Assembly (NCBI GenBank): GCA_017936545.1
Contig: JAGBFJ010000021.1
Location: forward strand, 1 to 40,144
DNA length: 40,144 bases
Source of the DNA: Sutterella sp.
Lineage (GTDB): Bacteria > Pseudomonadota > Gammaproteobacteria > Burkholderiales > Burkholderiaceae_F
Direction of reading: 5' to 3'
In this document: positions 8,614 to 15,963 of the stretch, piece after piece
Layout: the number at the start of each line of letters is the position of its first letter
How positions within the stretch are numbered: position 1 is the first letter of the stretch
Notes under the pieces: generated by a model
Databases searched by the model: none
The model's input: only the letters and a program-made list of their open reading frames with translations
What the model was told of the DNA's origin: nothing
Made by a program: the position numbers and the translations under genes

Positions 8614-10229
8614 GCGGATCCGAACAGCAGCCCGCCGTCCTGCGTCCCTGGCGCGGTCTCGGCAGCTGGAATCTCTTTTTCATTTTCGAGTTCGCGCTGG
8701 CCGCCTTCGGCTATCTGGACCTCAATATTCTCTGCAACGCGCTGCTGATCGCCGCACTGCTCTGCCCGCTCAGAGGCGTGCTTCACGTTCTTCGCGATCT
8801 TGCGGCCTTCGCCGCCGCGGCTGCGCTTCTCTATTCGGAAAGCTGGCTCCCCGGCATCGACAGTCTGCTCGCCAACCGGCAGGCCGTCGCAGGGTTTTCG
8901 ACACGCTACATGATGGAGCTCGCCTGGGACTTCCTCAATTTCCGCATGATCGGATGGGGCGCCCTGGCCGCGGCGGTCTATTTTCTCGTTCGCAGCTACG
9001 TCCGCGTGTCGTTCTTCACGATCGCCTGGTTCGTCGTGACGGCGGTGACGCCCTGGTGGGAGGCGATGCAGGCGCCGGCCGCGACGGAAGCAGCGCCTGC
9101 CGACACGCAGACGGCGGCGTCCGGTTCGGCGCCCAGAGGCGCGGCCGATGCCAAGACCGTCGACGAGTGGTATGCGGCTTTTCTCAGCTACGAGAAGGAG
9201 CGCCGCGCCGAACTGCCGCACGGGCTCTCCGAAAAGGACACGCCGTTTGATATTCTGCTCCTGAGCATCTGCTCGCTCTCAAACGACGACCTCGCGGCGT
9301 CGCAGCTCGACGCGCATCCGGTGTTCTCGCGCTTCAACATCCGTTTCGACCGCTTCAATTCCGCCACGGGCTATTCCGGCCCGGCCGTGCTCCGGCTGCT
9401 CAACGGCGCCTGCGGGCAGCCCTCCCACAATGATCTCTACGGCGAACGCCGCACGGAGTGCGAGCTTCTGACACGTCTCGGCACGCTCGGCTACAAGGAG
9501 CGCGTGCTGATGGACCACCCGGGCGAATACGACAGCTTCCTGCAGTCGCTTCGCGACAAGGCTGGTCTGACGGCGCCGCTCGAAAGCGCCTCGAGATCCT
9601 TCCCAGTCCGCTACATGGGCTTTGACGACGAGCCGATTTCGGACGATCTGTCGGTGCTTCGCTGGTGGCAGCGCACGCAGGTCCGCTCGAAGGATCCGAG
9701 AACGGTGACGCTGATGAACTTCATTTCGCTTCACGACGGCAACCGTCTGCCGCGTCACGGCCGCTCCGAGCCCTTCAAGCCGCGAGCCAAGCAGCTGCTT
9801 GACGATCTGGAACGCTTCATGACGGAGCTCGAGCGCTCGGGCCGCCGCGTGATGCTGATCGTCGTGCCCGAACACGGCGCGGCGGTGCGGGGCGACCGCA
9901 TTCAGGCGCCGCGCCTTCGCGACATTCCGTCGCTTCGCATCACCGAAGTGCCTGTTCTCGTGAAGTTCTTCGGCCTCAAGGGACTTCCCGCCGAGCCGAT
10001 CCATGTGTCGGGCAGCACGAGCTATCTGGCGCTGACGACGCTCATCGGCAAGACGCTCGGCGTCAATTACTACGGCCGCAAGGGTGGCGCCGTGCCGCTC
10101 GAAGAGCTCGTGAAGGATCTGCCGCAGACCAATCCCGTGTCGGAAAACGGTCAGGCGCAGGTGCTCGAATACAAGGGCCGGGAGTATTTCCGCCAGAAGG
10201 GCGGCGACTGGAAGCTCTATCAGCACTGA
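8610..10229 (+). CDS. bcsG: Cellulose phosphoethanolamine transferase BcsG
   Basis: A 539-residue inner-membrane enzyme that transfers phosphoethanolamine from phosphatidylethanolamine onto cellulose in the periplasm. Hydrophobic segments occupy about the first 150 residues, then an Ala/Pro-rich linker (about 150-180), then a zinc-dependent alkaline-phosphatase-fold domain. Active-site residues match E. coli BcsG at a constant offset: nucleophile S256 in GYSGP (E. coli S278), the disulfide pair C221 and C268 (C243 and C290), and metal ligands H375 (SLHDGN), E421 and H422 (PEHGA). The ATG at 8610 overlaps the bcsZ TGA and is preceded by AAGGAG. bcsE and bcsF, which accompany bcsG in enterobacteria, are not beside it. 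The next gene downstream, pssA, makes phosphatidylserine, the precursor of its donor lipid. Confidence 0.94.
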   Translation: MSGSEQQPAVLRPWRGLGSWNLFFIFEFALAAFGYLDLNILCNALLIAALLCPLRGVLHVLRDLAAFAAAAALLYSESWLPGIDSLLANRQAVAGFSTRYMMELAWDFLNFRMIGWGALAAAVYFLVRSYVRVSFFTIAWFVVTAVTPWWEAMQAPAATEAAPADTQTAASGSAPRGAADAKTVDEWYAAFLSYEKERRAELPHGLSEKDTPFDILLLSICSLSNDDLAASQLDAHPVFSRFNIRFDRFNSATGYSGPAVLRLLNGACGQPSHNDLYGERRTECELLTRLGTLGYKERVLMDHPGEYDSFLQSLRDKAGLTAPLESASRSFPVRYMGFDDEPISDDLSVLRWWQRTQVRSKDPRTVTLMNFISLHDGNRLPRHGRSEPFKPRAKQLLDDLERFMTELERSGRRVMLIVVPEHGAAVRGDRIQAPRLRDIPSLRITEVPVLVKFFGLKGLPAEPIHVSGSTSYLALTTLIGKTLGVNYYGRKGGAVPLEELVKDLPQTNPVSENGQAQVLEYKGREYFRQKGGDWKLYQH

Positions 10230-10262
10230 CGGCCGGCGTGCTTCGGTCTGCCGGGCGGCGGG

Positions 10263-10330
10263 CCGAAGGCGCCCGGCGCCTTCGGGAAAAGAAAAACGGG
10301 AAGCTCCGAGCCGGAGGCTTCCCGTTTTTT
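10263..10330. terminator. Tandem hairpins ending the bcs operon; second one bidirectional
   Basis: The first dyad is CCGAAGGCGCC / GGCGCCTTCGG (10263-10273 and 10275-10285), without a T-run. The second pairs CGGGAAGC at 10297-10304 with GCTTCCCG at 10317-10324, extended by TCCG/CGGA inside and an A-run/T-run outside. It can stop bcsG transcription on the plus strand and rubrerythrin transcription on the minus strand. Confidence 0.85.
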
Positions 10331-10347
10331 GTCAGAGACGGCGCGGA

Positions 10348-10920
10348 TTACTTCGCGAAGTAGCGGTCAAGGAGACCCTTGAACGCGCGGCCGTGACGGG
10401 CTTCGTCGCGGGCCATTTCGTGAACCGTATCGTGGATGGCGTCGAGGTTGAGCTGCTTGGCCATCTTGGCGAGTTCGGTCTTGCCGAGCGTGGCGCCGTT
10501 TTCGGCTTCAACGCGCATTTCAAGGTTGGTCTTCGTGCAGGGCGTCACGACTTCGCCGAGGAGTTCGGCGAACTTCGCGGCGTGTTCGGCTTCTTCGAAG
10601 GCGGCCTTTTCATAGTACATGCCGACTTCCGGATAGCCCTGACGATAGGCGACACGGGCCATGGCGAGATACATGCCCACTTCCGTGCATTCGCCGTGGA
10701 AGTGGGCGCGCAGGCCTTCCTTGATTTCTTCAGGGGCGTCCTTGGCGACGCCGAGCACATGTTCGGAGGCCCAGGTCATGCCTTCTTCAGCGATCGGAAC
10801 GAACTTATCCTTGGGCTGCTTGCAGGTCGGGCACACCCAGGTGTCGGGCAGGTCGGCGAACTTCACGCCTTCCTTTTCTTCGTCATAGATGTGGCCGCAG
10901 ACTACGCAACGATATTTCAT
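10348..10920 (-). CDS. Reverse rubrerythrin (N-terminal rubredoxin, C-terminal di-iron domain)
   Basis: A 190-residue cytoplasmic peroxide-reducing protein. The rubredoxin domain comes first, with iron-binding C5, C8, C30 and C33. The four-helix ferritin-like domain follows, with HGECTE near 80, EEAEH near 110 and DEARH near 172 as the di-iron ligands. This domain order is that of reverse rubrerythrins of anaerobes, which detoxify hydrogen peroxide with electrons passed on from NAD(P)H. A close AGGAGA ribosome binding site precedes the ATG. TAGAAT lies 55 nt upstream (minus strand, 10980-10975). It is monocistronic, ending at the shared terminator. Its presence points to an anaerobic or microaerophilic lifestyle. 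Confidence 0.93.
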   Translation of the reverse strand: MKYRCVVCGHIYDEEKEGVKFADLPDTWVCPTCKQPKDKFVPIAEEGMTWASEHVLGVAKDAPEEIKEGLRAHFHGECTEVGMYLAMARVAYRQGYPEVGMYYEKAAFEEAEHAAKFAELLGEVVTPCTKTNLEMRVEAENGATLGKTELAKMAKQLNLDAIHDTVHEMARDEARHGRAFKGLLDRYFAK

Positions 10921-10974
10921 CGGAATTCTCCTGAATCTGTTCGGTGCAGAGCACCGAGGGAAGTGATGAAACGC

Positions 10975-10980
10975 ATTCTA
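10975..10980 (-). promoter_or_regulatory. Candidate -10 element for rubrerythrin
   Basis: TAGAAT on the minus strand, 55 nt before the ATG. No TTGACA-like -35 is found at the normal distance. The same hexamer stands upstream of several other genes in the window. Confidence 0.35.
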
Positions 10981-11034
10981 GCGGACTGACGGCCGGTGCG
11001 GACCCTTGAATGACGGCATGTCATGCCTGATAAC

Positions 11035-11067
11035 AAAAAAACGCCGCCCGATTACACGGACGGCGTT
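11035..11067 (-). terminator. Rho-independent terminator of pssA
   Basis: On the minus strand AACGCCGTCCG pairs with CGGGCGGCGTT around a 6-nt loop and is followed directly by a T-run. It lies 22 nt past the pssA stop codon. Confidence 0.9.
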
Positions 11068-11088
11068 CTGCGAGAGAGAAAGAGCCGA

Positions 11089-11937
11089 TTATTCGCTCTT
11101 TTCTGCAGCGGCCTTCTCTGCGGCAAGCGCGGCGGCGATGTCGGCCTGAATCGGGTTCGGGCGGCCGGACCACCAGCAGTAGAAGCCGTAGGCAAAGCCC
11201 GAGAGCGCATAGAGGCAGAAGAGCACGAAAATCGAGAGCGACGTGTTGCTCGAGATCACGATGAAGAGGAGCGCGCCGACGACGATGACCCAGAAGGGCA
11301 CCGTGCGCACGACCGCATAGCTCTTGCCGGAGAAGAACGGGGCGTTCGATACCATGGTGAGACCGGCATAGAGCGTCACGACCGCGGCGATTTCGCTCGT
11401 GCAGGGCACCAGCCATTCGGGGAGGCGGCCTTCGACGCCGAGCCAGACGAAGCCGCAGACAAGCGCGGCGGCGGCCGGCGAGGGGAGACCCTGGAAATAG
11501 TTCTTGCTCACCACGCCGACGTTGCAGTTGAAGCGCGCCAGACGAAGAAGCGCGCAGAGGCAGTAGACGAAGGCGATGGCCCAGCCGAGCTTGCCGAGGC
11601 TGTTGAGCGTGTATTCGTAGACGATGAGCGCGGGCGCCACACCGAAGCTCACGGCGTCGGCGAGGGAGTCCATCTGCACGCCGAATTCGGACTGCGTGTG
11701 CGTGAGACGCGCAACGCGTCCGTCCATGCCGTCAAAAAGCATGGAGAAAAAGACGGCGATGGCGGCGGAGAGGAAGTCGCCGTTCATGGCGGCGATAATG
11801 CCGTAGAAGGCGGCAAAAAGGGCGGCTGCCGTAAAGGCATTGGGCAGCACGTAGATGCTCTTGGATTTCACCGTGTTGAAGCGGCGCTGGCCGATCGAAG
11901 CCAGGCTTTCGCGGCGAGGTGCGTTATTTGTGCTCAT
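11089..11937 (-). CDS. pssA: CDP-diacylglycerol--serine O-phosphatidyltransferase
   Basis: A 282-residue polytopic inner-membrane enzyme that makes phosphatidylserine from CDP-diacylglycerol and serine, the first step toward phosphatidylethanolamine. The CDP-alcohol phosphotransferase signature is complete: D69-x2-D72-G73-x2-A76-R77-x8-G86-x3-D90-x3-D94. Several hydrophobic helices flank it, and the tail is Ala/Glu/Lys-rich. I chose ATG 11937 (MSTNNAPRRES) because it begins the basic leader before the first helix. The in-frame ATG at 11985 has no ribosome binding site, and the one chosen has only a weak AAGAAG. Its product feeds the pool of phosphatidylethanolamine used by BcsG (pathway inference). 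Confidence 0.93.
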   Translation of the reverse strand: MSTNNAPRRESLASIGQRRFNTVKSKSIYVLPNAFTAAALFAAFYGIIAAMNGDFLSAAIAVFFSMLFDGMDGRVARLTHTQSEFGVQMDSLADAVSFGVAPALIVYEYTLNSLGKLGWAIAFVYCLCALLRLARFNCNVGVVSKNYFQGLPSPAAAALVCGFVWLGVEGRLPEWLVPCTSEIAAVVTLYAGLTMVSNAPFFSGKSYAVVRTVPFWVIVVGALLFIVISSNTSLSIFVLFCLYALSGFAYGFYCWWSGRPNPIQADIAAALAAEKAAAEKSE

Positions 11938-12035
11938 CTTCTTGTAGTCGTTCGCAAAGTGCTCGCCTGAGCGCTCGGCCGGCATGGCGTGCCGGCGTCG
12001 GCGCGGGCGAATCCGCCGCAGTTGGGGGCTGCGGC

Positions 12036-12072
12036 ACCCGCGGACTGAAGGCCTTCAGTCCCGCCTGCGGGT
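12036..12072. repeat. Perfect 20-bp palindrome nested in a second dyad
   Basis: GGACTGAAGGCCTTCAGTCC (12042-12061) is its own reverse complement. It is flanked by ACCCGC (12036-12041) and GCGGGT (12067-12072), which also pair. It lies about 100 nt upstream of pssA in the divergent pssA/FAH-family spacer. It could be an operator or a 5'-leader structure on the pssA transcript. Confidence 0.55.
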
Positions 12073-12123
12073 CACGACGGACGGACGAAAGCCTGCCGGT
12101 CGTGATCTCCAAGCATCCCGTGA

Positions 12124-12199
12124 TCTTACCAAGTTTTGGTGAGAGCGTATATTCGAGGCATTGCGGGTGCGAAATCCGGGTAAAGAAAAAATTCTTTAC
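12124..12199. promoter_or_regulatory. Two further dyads in the pssA/FAH-family spacer
   Basis: TCTTACCAA / TTGGTGAGA (12124-12132 and 12136-12144, one G-T pair) and the perfect GTAAAGAA / TTCTTTAC (12180-12187 and 12192-12199, spacer AAAA). Both lie between the divergent starts and look like protein-binding sites. Confidence 0.4.
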
Positions 12200-12249
12200 G
12201 ATTCCGCTGCTGGATAGAAAAAATTATTCATCCGCGTGCCGCAATCCTG

Positions 12250-12255
12250 TATAGT
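12250..12255 (+). promoter_or_regulatory. Candidate -10 element for the FAH-family gene
   Basis: TATAGT lies 37 nt before the ATG at 12292. The -35 position at 17 nt (TTCATC, 12227-12232) matches TTGACA poorly. Confidence 0.4.
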
Positions 12256-12291
12256 AGGCTCAGTTTTTTCTGTTTTCGGGAGCGCATTCTC

Positions 12292-12972
12292 ATGCCGTTT
12301 GTTTTTGCACCGCCTCAGCAGGCCGTCGTGCCGGTTCAGGACGAGCGCTATGAATTCTTTCCGATCCACCGCGTCTACGGCATCGGCAAAAACTACGCCG
12401 AGCCGGGCACGGTGCCTTCCGGCACGCCTTTTTATTTTCTGAAGCCCGCCGATGCGGTGGTGCCCGTCGCCGATAATGAATCCGTCGCGATTCCGGTGCC
12501 TCCCGGCACCAATGAGATGAAGCACGAGATCGAACTCGTGGCAGCGCTCGGCAAGGGCGGCCGCAATCTCACCCTCGAACAGGCGGCCGACGCCGTCTGG
12601 GGTTGGTGCGTCGGCATCGATTTCACGCTCGGCGACCAGCGCCTCGACAGCGGCGCCAACGACTTCATGCGCGGCAAGGCGTTCGACCGCTCCGCGCCGG
12701 TCAGCCATATCCGCCCTGCCTACCGCACGCCGATGCCCGCGCCGGCCGACCTTTGGCTGTACGTCAACAATCAGAAGCGCCAGTCCGGCTCGACGGCGAA
12801 TCTCATCGTGAAGCCCCTGGAAGTCATCGTTGAGATTTCGAAGTTCTGGGAACTTCAGCCCGGCGATCTGATTTTCACGGGCACTCCGGGCGGTGCTTCG
12901 CGCGTCGTGCCCGGCGACCGTCTTGAAGGCGGCGTCAACGGCGTGGGCACCATCCGCGTCGACATCGTCTGA
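12292..12972 (+). CDS. Fumarylacetoacetate hydrolase (FAH) family protein
   Basis: A 226-residue cytoplasmic metal-dependent enzyme of the FAH superfamily, which covers acylpyruvases, oxaloacetate decarboxylases and homoprotocatechuate-pathway hydrolases. Divalent-metal ligands are visible at E79 and E81 (KHEIEL) and D110 (GIDFTLGD). Lys129 sits in the conserved MRGKAFD segment, and TGTPGG comes near the end. The size matches the short YcgM-like subgroup. The gene stands alone with its own terminator, so the substrate cannot be read from context. Acylpyruvase or oxaloacetate tautomerase/decarboxylase activity is a reasonable guess. The start is ATG 12292, preceded by GGGAG. Confidence 0.9.
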   Translation: MPFVFAPPQQAVVPVQDERYEFFPIHRVYGIGKNYAEPGTVPSGTPFYFLKPADAVVPVADNESVAIPVPPGTNEMKHEIELVAALGKGGRNLTLEQAADAVWGWCVGIDFTLGDQRLDSGANDFMRGKAFDRSAPVSHIRPAYRTPMPAPADLWLYVNNQKRQSGSTANLIVKPLEVIVEISKFWELQPGDLIFTGTPGGASRVVPGDRLEGGVNGVGTIRVDIV

Positions 12973-12995
12973 TCCGGTACGGGTCCGATTCATCA

Positions 12996-13037
12996 GGCCG
13001 TCCGTCTCCCGCCGGGAGCCGGACGGCCGTTTTTTTT
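12996..13037 (+). terminator. Rho-independent terminator of the FAH-family gene
   Basis: GGCCGTCCG (12996-13004) pairs with CGGACGGCC (13020-13028) and is followed by an eight-T run. Confidence 0.93.
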
Positions 13038-13046
13038 CAAAAGGAT

Positions 13047-13083
13047 AAAAAAAGTCCCGGCATCCGGTGAGGGATGTCGGGAC
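13047..13083 (-). terminator. Rho-independent terminator facing left with no obvious gene before it
   Basis: On the minus strand GTCCCGACATCC (13083-13072) pairs with GGATGCCGGGAC (13065-13054, one G-T pair) and is followed by seven Ts. It is oriented to end a minus-strand transcript coming from 13084-13480. mltB lies further upstream, beyond an AT-rich spacer. Confidence 0.8.
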
Positions 13084-13113
13084 AAGTACTCTTCACTGAG
13101 AGCATCAACGCAA

Positions 13114-13374
13114 TCAAAAGTTCGGCAGAGGCCATGCGGACAAGGGAACCCGCAGGGCGACCCCGATGAATGTCCGGAAACCGCAGGAGAGCCGGTCCGG
13201 ACATTCTCTGCCGGCGCATCGGCCGCCGCAGCCGGAAAAACCGACCGTGGTCATCGGCGGGTGATGATGCGCAGATTCGCCGGACAAGGCTTCCGGCTGC
13301 GGCAGACATTCCGGAAAGGGAGACGAATCGGTAAGGAACGGTTCGTACCAGAAGGCGTCTGCCGATGTGCACAT
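13114..13374 (-). CDS. Candidate small Cys-rich protein of unknown function
   Basis: An 86-codon frame on the minus strand. It contains HHHPP near residue 37 and a cluster of cysteines (GCGGRC, REC, LSC) around residues 49-65. I recognise no family. In its favour, codon third positions lean to G/C as in real genes here, an AT-rich promoter-like stretch with a strong dyad lies upstream, and a terminator lies 30 nt downstream. Against it, the only Shine-Dalgarno-like bases (TTAGG) touch the ATG, and another frame is also open over 111 codons. The transcript could equally be a noncoding RNA. Confidence 0.3.
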   Translation of the reverse strand: MCTSADAFWYEPFLTDSSPFPECLPQPEALSGESAHHHPPMTTVGFSGCGGRCAGRECPDRLSCGFRTFIGVALRVPLSAWPLPNF

Positions 13375-13392
13375 CCTAACAAAACTGCGGAA

Positions 13393-13515
13393 AATACGTA
13401 ATGGTTTGGGCAGTTATCAGGCACATTTTCTTTGATTTAAGTAAAAAGTTGTACGTTTTTAAACGACGAGCGGATGTTATGGGTAATTCTAATACGTAAC
13501 AATACGTATTAGAAT
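13393..13515. promoter_or_regulatory. AT-rich control region with a 13-bp perfect inverted repeat
   Basis: ATTCTAATACGTA (13486-13498) and TACGTATTAGAAT (13503-13515) form a perfect inverted repeat around ACAA. A third AATACGTA copy lies at 13393-13400, next to the candidate small gene. The stretch is much more AT-rich than its surroundings. No T-run follows, so it reads as an operator/promoter rather than a terminator. Confidence 0.55.
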
Positions 13516-13591
13516 AATGAAAAAAACATTGCCTCTGTTGTCTGAATCAGAATGAAGGGAACGGCAGGGAGGAAAAGGAACCGGTTTCCGG

Positions 13592-14746
13592 TCAGGAAGA
13601 GGGGGACTGCGACGGTTCGGCGCTCTTTTCGAGACTGCGTTCGCGCTCGGCGATGCGTTCGGCGAGAGCCGACACGGCGGCGGCATAGAAGTAGCTGCGG
13701 TTGTAGCGGAGAATGGCCGCAAAGTTGCGCGTGCCGACGAACCAGTGGGTGCCGCGGCGGTTTTTGACGTCAACCCAGGGAAGATCGACGAGAAGAACGG
13801 GCTCATCGTCGGGAAGCGGCACCGATTCGGTTTTTCGGACGCCTTCCTCCCGCAGCCCCGCGAGCGTGGTATGCACGGTGATGCCGCCCGCGCCGATGCG
13901 TTCGTAGATGTCGCGGTCGGCTTCGACGGGGTAGAGCGGTTCGATGCCGGAGACCCAGCCGTGCGCGCGCAGGAATGCCGCGACCGATGCAATGGCGTCG
14001 GCTTCGCTGCCGACAATGTCGACCCGTCCGTCGCCGTCGCCGTCGCGGCCGTAGGCGTCAAGCGAACTGGGCATGAACTGGCCGAGACCGATGGCGCCCG
14101 CATAGCTTCCGAGAACGGTGACCGGAGAAATTTTCTCGCGCCAGCAGAAGTCGAGAAAGCTCGAGAGCTCGCTGCGGAAGAAAGCCGCCCGGCGCGTGTA
14201 GTCGAAGGAGAGCGTCATCAGCGCGTCAAGGACCCGAAAACGCCCCATGTTGCGCCCGTAGATGGTTTCGATGCCGATGACTGCGGCGACGGCGTAACGG
14301 TCGACGCCGCTCAGCGCTTCCGCTTCACGGAAGGCCGCATCATGTCGCTTCAGAAACTCGACGCCCTTGGCGATGCGTTCTTCGTTGACGAGGTTTTTGG
14401 AGTAGAGAAGGTAGTTCTTCTCGGGCGTCGTCCGGCGGTTGGCGCCGGGTTTGGGTGTCGTGTAGCGTTCGGCGAGCGCTGAATATCGGGCGACGGCAAC
14501 CTCGGATTCCAGCCAGTCGAGCGGAATGCCGTGTGCTTCGCTCACTTCCTTCAGAAAGCTGCGGACTTCCTCGCGTTCCAGATAGTCGGAAGCGGAAGGC
14601 GACTTGGCTCTGACGTTGACGGCAGGCTTCGCGGGCGCAGTACGGACTTCGGACGCAGGCGTGTCGGCACCGAACGCCGGGGCGGCCAGGGCAAGCCAGG
14701 CGCCGAAGGCAAGGCCGAATAGCGGGGAGCGAACGGAGGGGGACAT
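13592..14746 (-). CDS. mltB: Lytic murein transglycosylase MltB family
   Basis: A 384-residue periplasmic enzyme that cleaves peptidoglycan glycan strands non-hydrolytically to give 1,6-anhydro-muropeptides. Residues 1-27 are a signal peptide ending PAFGA. No lipobox Cys is seen, so unlike E. coli MltB it is probably soluble, as SltB/MltB3-type proteins are. The catalytic glutamate is E160 in IGIETIYGRNMG. GLGQFMPSSLDAYGRDGDGDG downstream is the conserved family-3 region, with a DGDGDG acidic, possibly metal-binding, turn. The final 30 or so residues are Glu/Arg/Ser-rich. It is transcribed leftward without partners; the ribosome binding site is weak. Confidence 0.93.
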   Translation of the reverse strand: MSPSVRSPLFGLAFGAWLALAAPAFGADTPASEVRTAPAKPAVNVRAKSPSASDYLEREEVRSFLKEVSEAHGIPLDWLESEVAVARYSALAERYTTPKPGANRRTTPEKNYLLYSKNLVNEERIAKGVEFLKRHDAAFREAEALSGVDRYAVAAVIGIETIYGRNMGRFRVLDALMTLSFDYTRRAAFFRSELSSFLDFCWREKISPVTVLGSYAGAIGLGQFMPSSLDAYGRDGDGDGRVDIVGSEADAIASVAAFLRAHGWVSGIEPLYPVEADRDIYERIGAGGITVHTTLAGLREEGVRKTESVPLPDDEPVLLVDLPWVDVKNRRGTHWFVGTRNFAAILRYNRSYFYAAAVSALAERIAERERSLEKSAEPSQSPSS

Positions 14747-14985
14747 GGGCTCGGAAAATCCTGTCGGAACGGCAATGTGGCTGATTGTAGCAAGCCTGCC
14801 GTCAGGTGCCGCTTAAGAGCGGCGCTTTTTCCGCAGGATGCATGAAGGCCGGATCGTGCGCCTTCCCGGCCGAACGGCTGTTTCCGGGAAAAAGCGGCCG
14901 GGTCCGAATGTGCTACTCTTTTCGAATCCGGGAGCGCGGCCGAGGCCGCGATCTCTCATGTCCATTCATCAGCCATCCCACCGAT
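14747..14985. other. Spacer between mltB and the HDAC-like gene
   Basis: No gene is seen. A short hairpin GCCGCT / AGCGGC (14808-14823) followed by GCTTTTT looks like a weak plus-strand terminator or attenuator ahead of the HDAC-like gene. No convincing promoter hexamers are visible. Confidence 0.3.
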
Positions 14986-15960
14986 ATGCCCGTTTCCTGT
15001 CAGCGGCTGCCGACCGGCTGGTTCACGCACGACCGCGTGGACGTGCCCAATCCCCTCGCCGAGGCGCCGGAGCGCCCGGAGCGGCTGGATACGATTGAAA
15101 ATCATCTGATTGCGCTCGGACTCGACGAGCGCGTGAAGCGTTTTGAATGCGGGTCCGCTCCCATCGGCGCCGTGCTTCTTGCCCATGACGGCGCCTATAT
15201 AGAAAGACTGCGCCTGGCATCCGAAGGCGATGCGCATGCGCTGGCGGCCTTCTGCGAACCCGATACCAAGGTGGGTCCCGACACCTTCGATGCCGCCATG
15301 AAGAGCGCCGGCGCCGTGACGTCGGCGGTCGACGCGCTGATGGAGGGAAGAATCCGCAACGCCTTCTGTGCGGTGCGTCCCCCCGGCCATCATGCGGCGA
15401 GAGCCGAAGCACGGGGATTCTGCTACATCAACAACGTCGCCGTCGGCGCGCTCTGGGCGGTCCATCATCACGGTCTGCGCCGGGTGGCGATCGTCGACTT
15501 CGACGTGCATCACTGCGACGGCACCGAGGAAATCATCGCGGGCAATCCCGCCGTCAGGCTTCTCAACGTCTATCAGTGGCCGCTCTACCCGAACCGGCAG
15601 CTGACGCCCACGCCCGAGAACGTCGTGATGTCGCCGCTGCCCGCCGGCGCAGACGGCGCCGACCTCGAGGAGGTGCTCGAGACCGTGTGGCTCCCGGCGC
15701 TCGAAGTCTGGCAGCCGGAACTCATCATGGTCTCCGCCGGATTCGACGCGCACTGCGAGGAGCAGCTCGCGCAGCTCAAGATGAAGGAAACCGACTATGC
15801 CCGTCTGACGCGCCGTCTGCTCGATGCGGCGGACGTGCTCTGCAGCGGACGGCTCGTGAGCGTGCTCGAGGGCGGCTATTCCGTGCATTCGCTTGCCCGC
15901 AGCGCGATGACGCACGTCAACATGCTTGTGATGCGCGGTCAGCATCCCGCCGGAGAATAA
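14986..15960 (+). CDS. Histone deacetylase family protein (class II-like / acetylpolyamine amidohydrolase type)
   Basis: A 324-residue zinc-dependent deacetylase. The catalytic histidine pair is H135-H136 in RPPGHHA. Zinc ligands are D173 and H175 (DFDVHH) and the Asp of SAGFDAH. The transition-state tyrosine is in EGGYS near the end. Bacterial members deacetylate acetylated polyamines, acetoin-related substrates or protein lysines; the substrate here is unknown. The start is uncertain: ATG 14986 lacks a Shine-Dalgarno but begins at the conserved N-terminus, while the frame stays open upstream to 14806. It ends 3 bp before the MFS transporter gene, so the two are co-transcribed and the transporter may move the substrate or product (inference). 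Confidence 0.88.
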   Translation: MPVSCQRLPTGWFTHDRVDVPNPLAEAPERPERLDTIENHLIALGLDERVKRFECGSAPIGAVLLAHDGAYIERLRLASEGDAHALAAFCEPDTKVGPDTFDAAMKSAGAVTSAVDALMEGRIRNAFCAVRPPGHHAARAEARGFCYINNVAVGALWAVHHHGLRRVAIVDFDVHHCDGTEEIIAGNPAVRLLNVYQWPLYPNRQLTPTPENVVMSPLPAGADGADLEEVLETVWLPALEVWQPELIMVSAGFDAHCEEQLAQLKMKETDYARLTRRLLDAADVLCSGRLVSVLEGGYSVHSLARSAMTHVNMLVMRGQHPAGE

Positions 15961-15963
15961 CAG

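Noticed and set aside
13037..13372. 111-codon minus-strand frame overlapping the candidate small gene
   Set aside because: It reads through the terminator hairpin and T-run at 13047-13083, and its codon use is less gene-like than the 86-codon frame.
13486..13515. 13-bp inverted repeat as the mltB terminator
   Set aside because: AT-rich stem with no T-run on the minus strand; operator or promoter symmetry fits better.
14808..14830. GCCGCT/AGCGGC hairpin with Ts as a true terminator
   Set aside because: No plus-strand gene precedes it; kept only as a note in the spacer.
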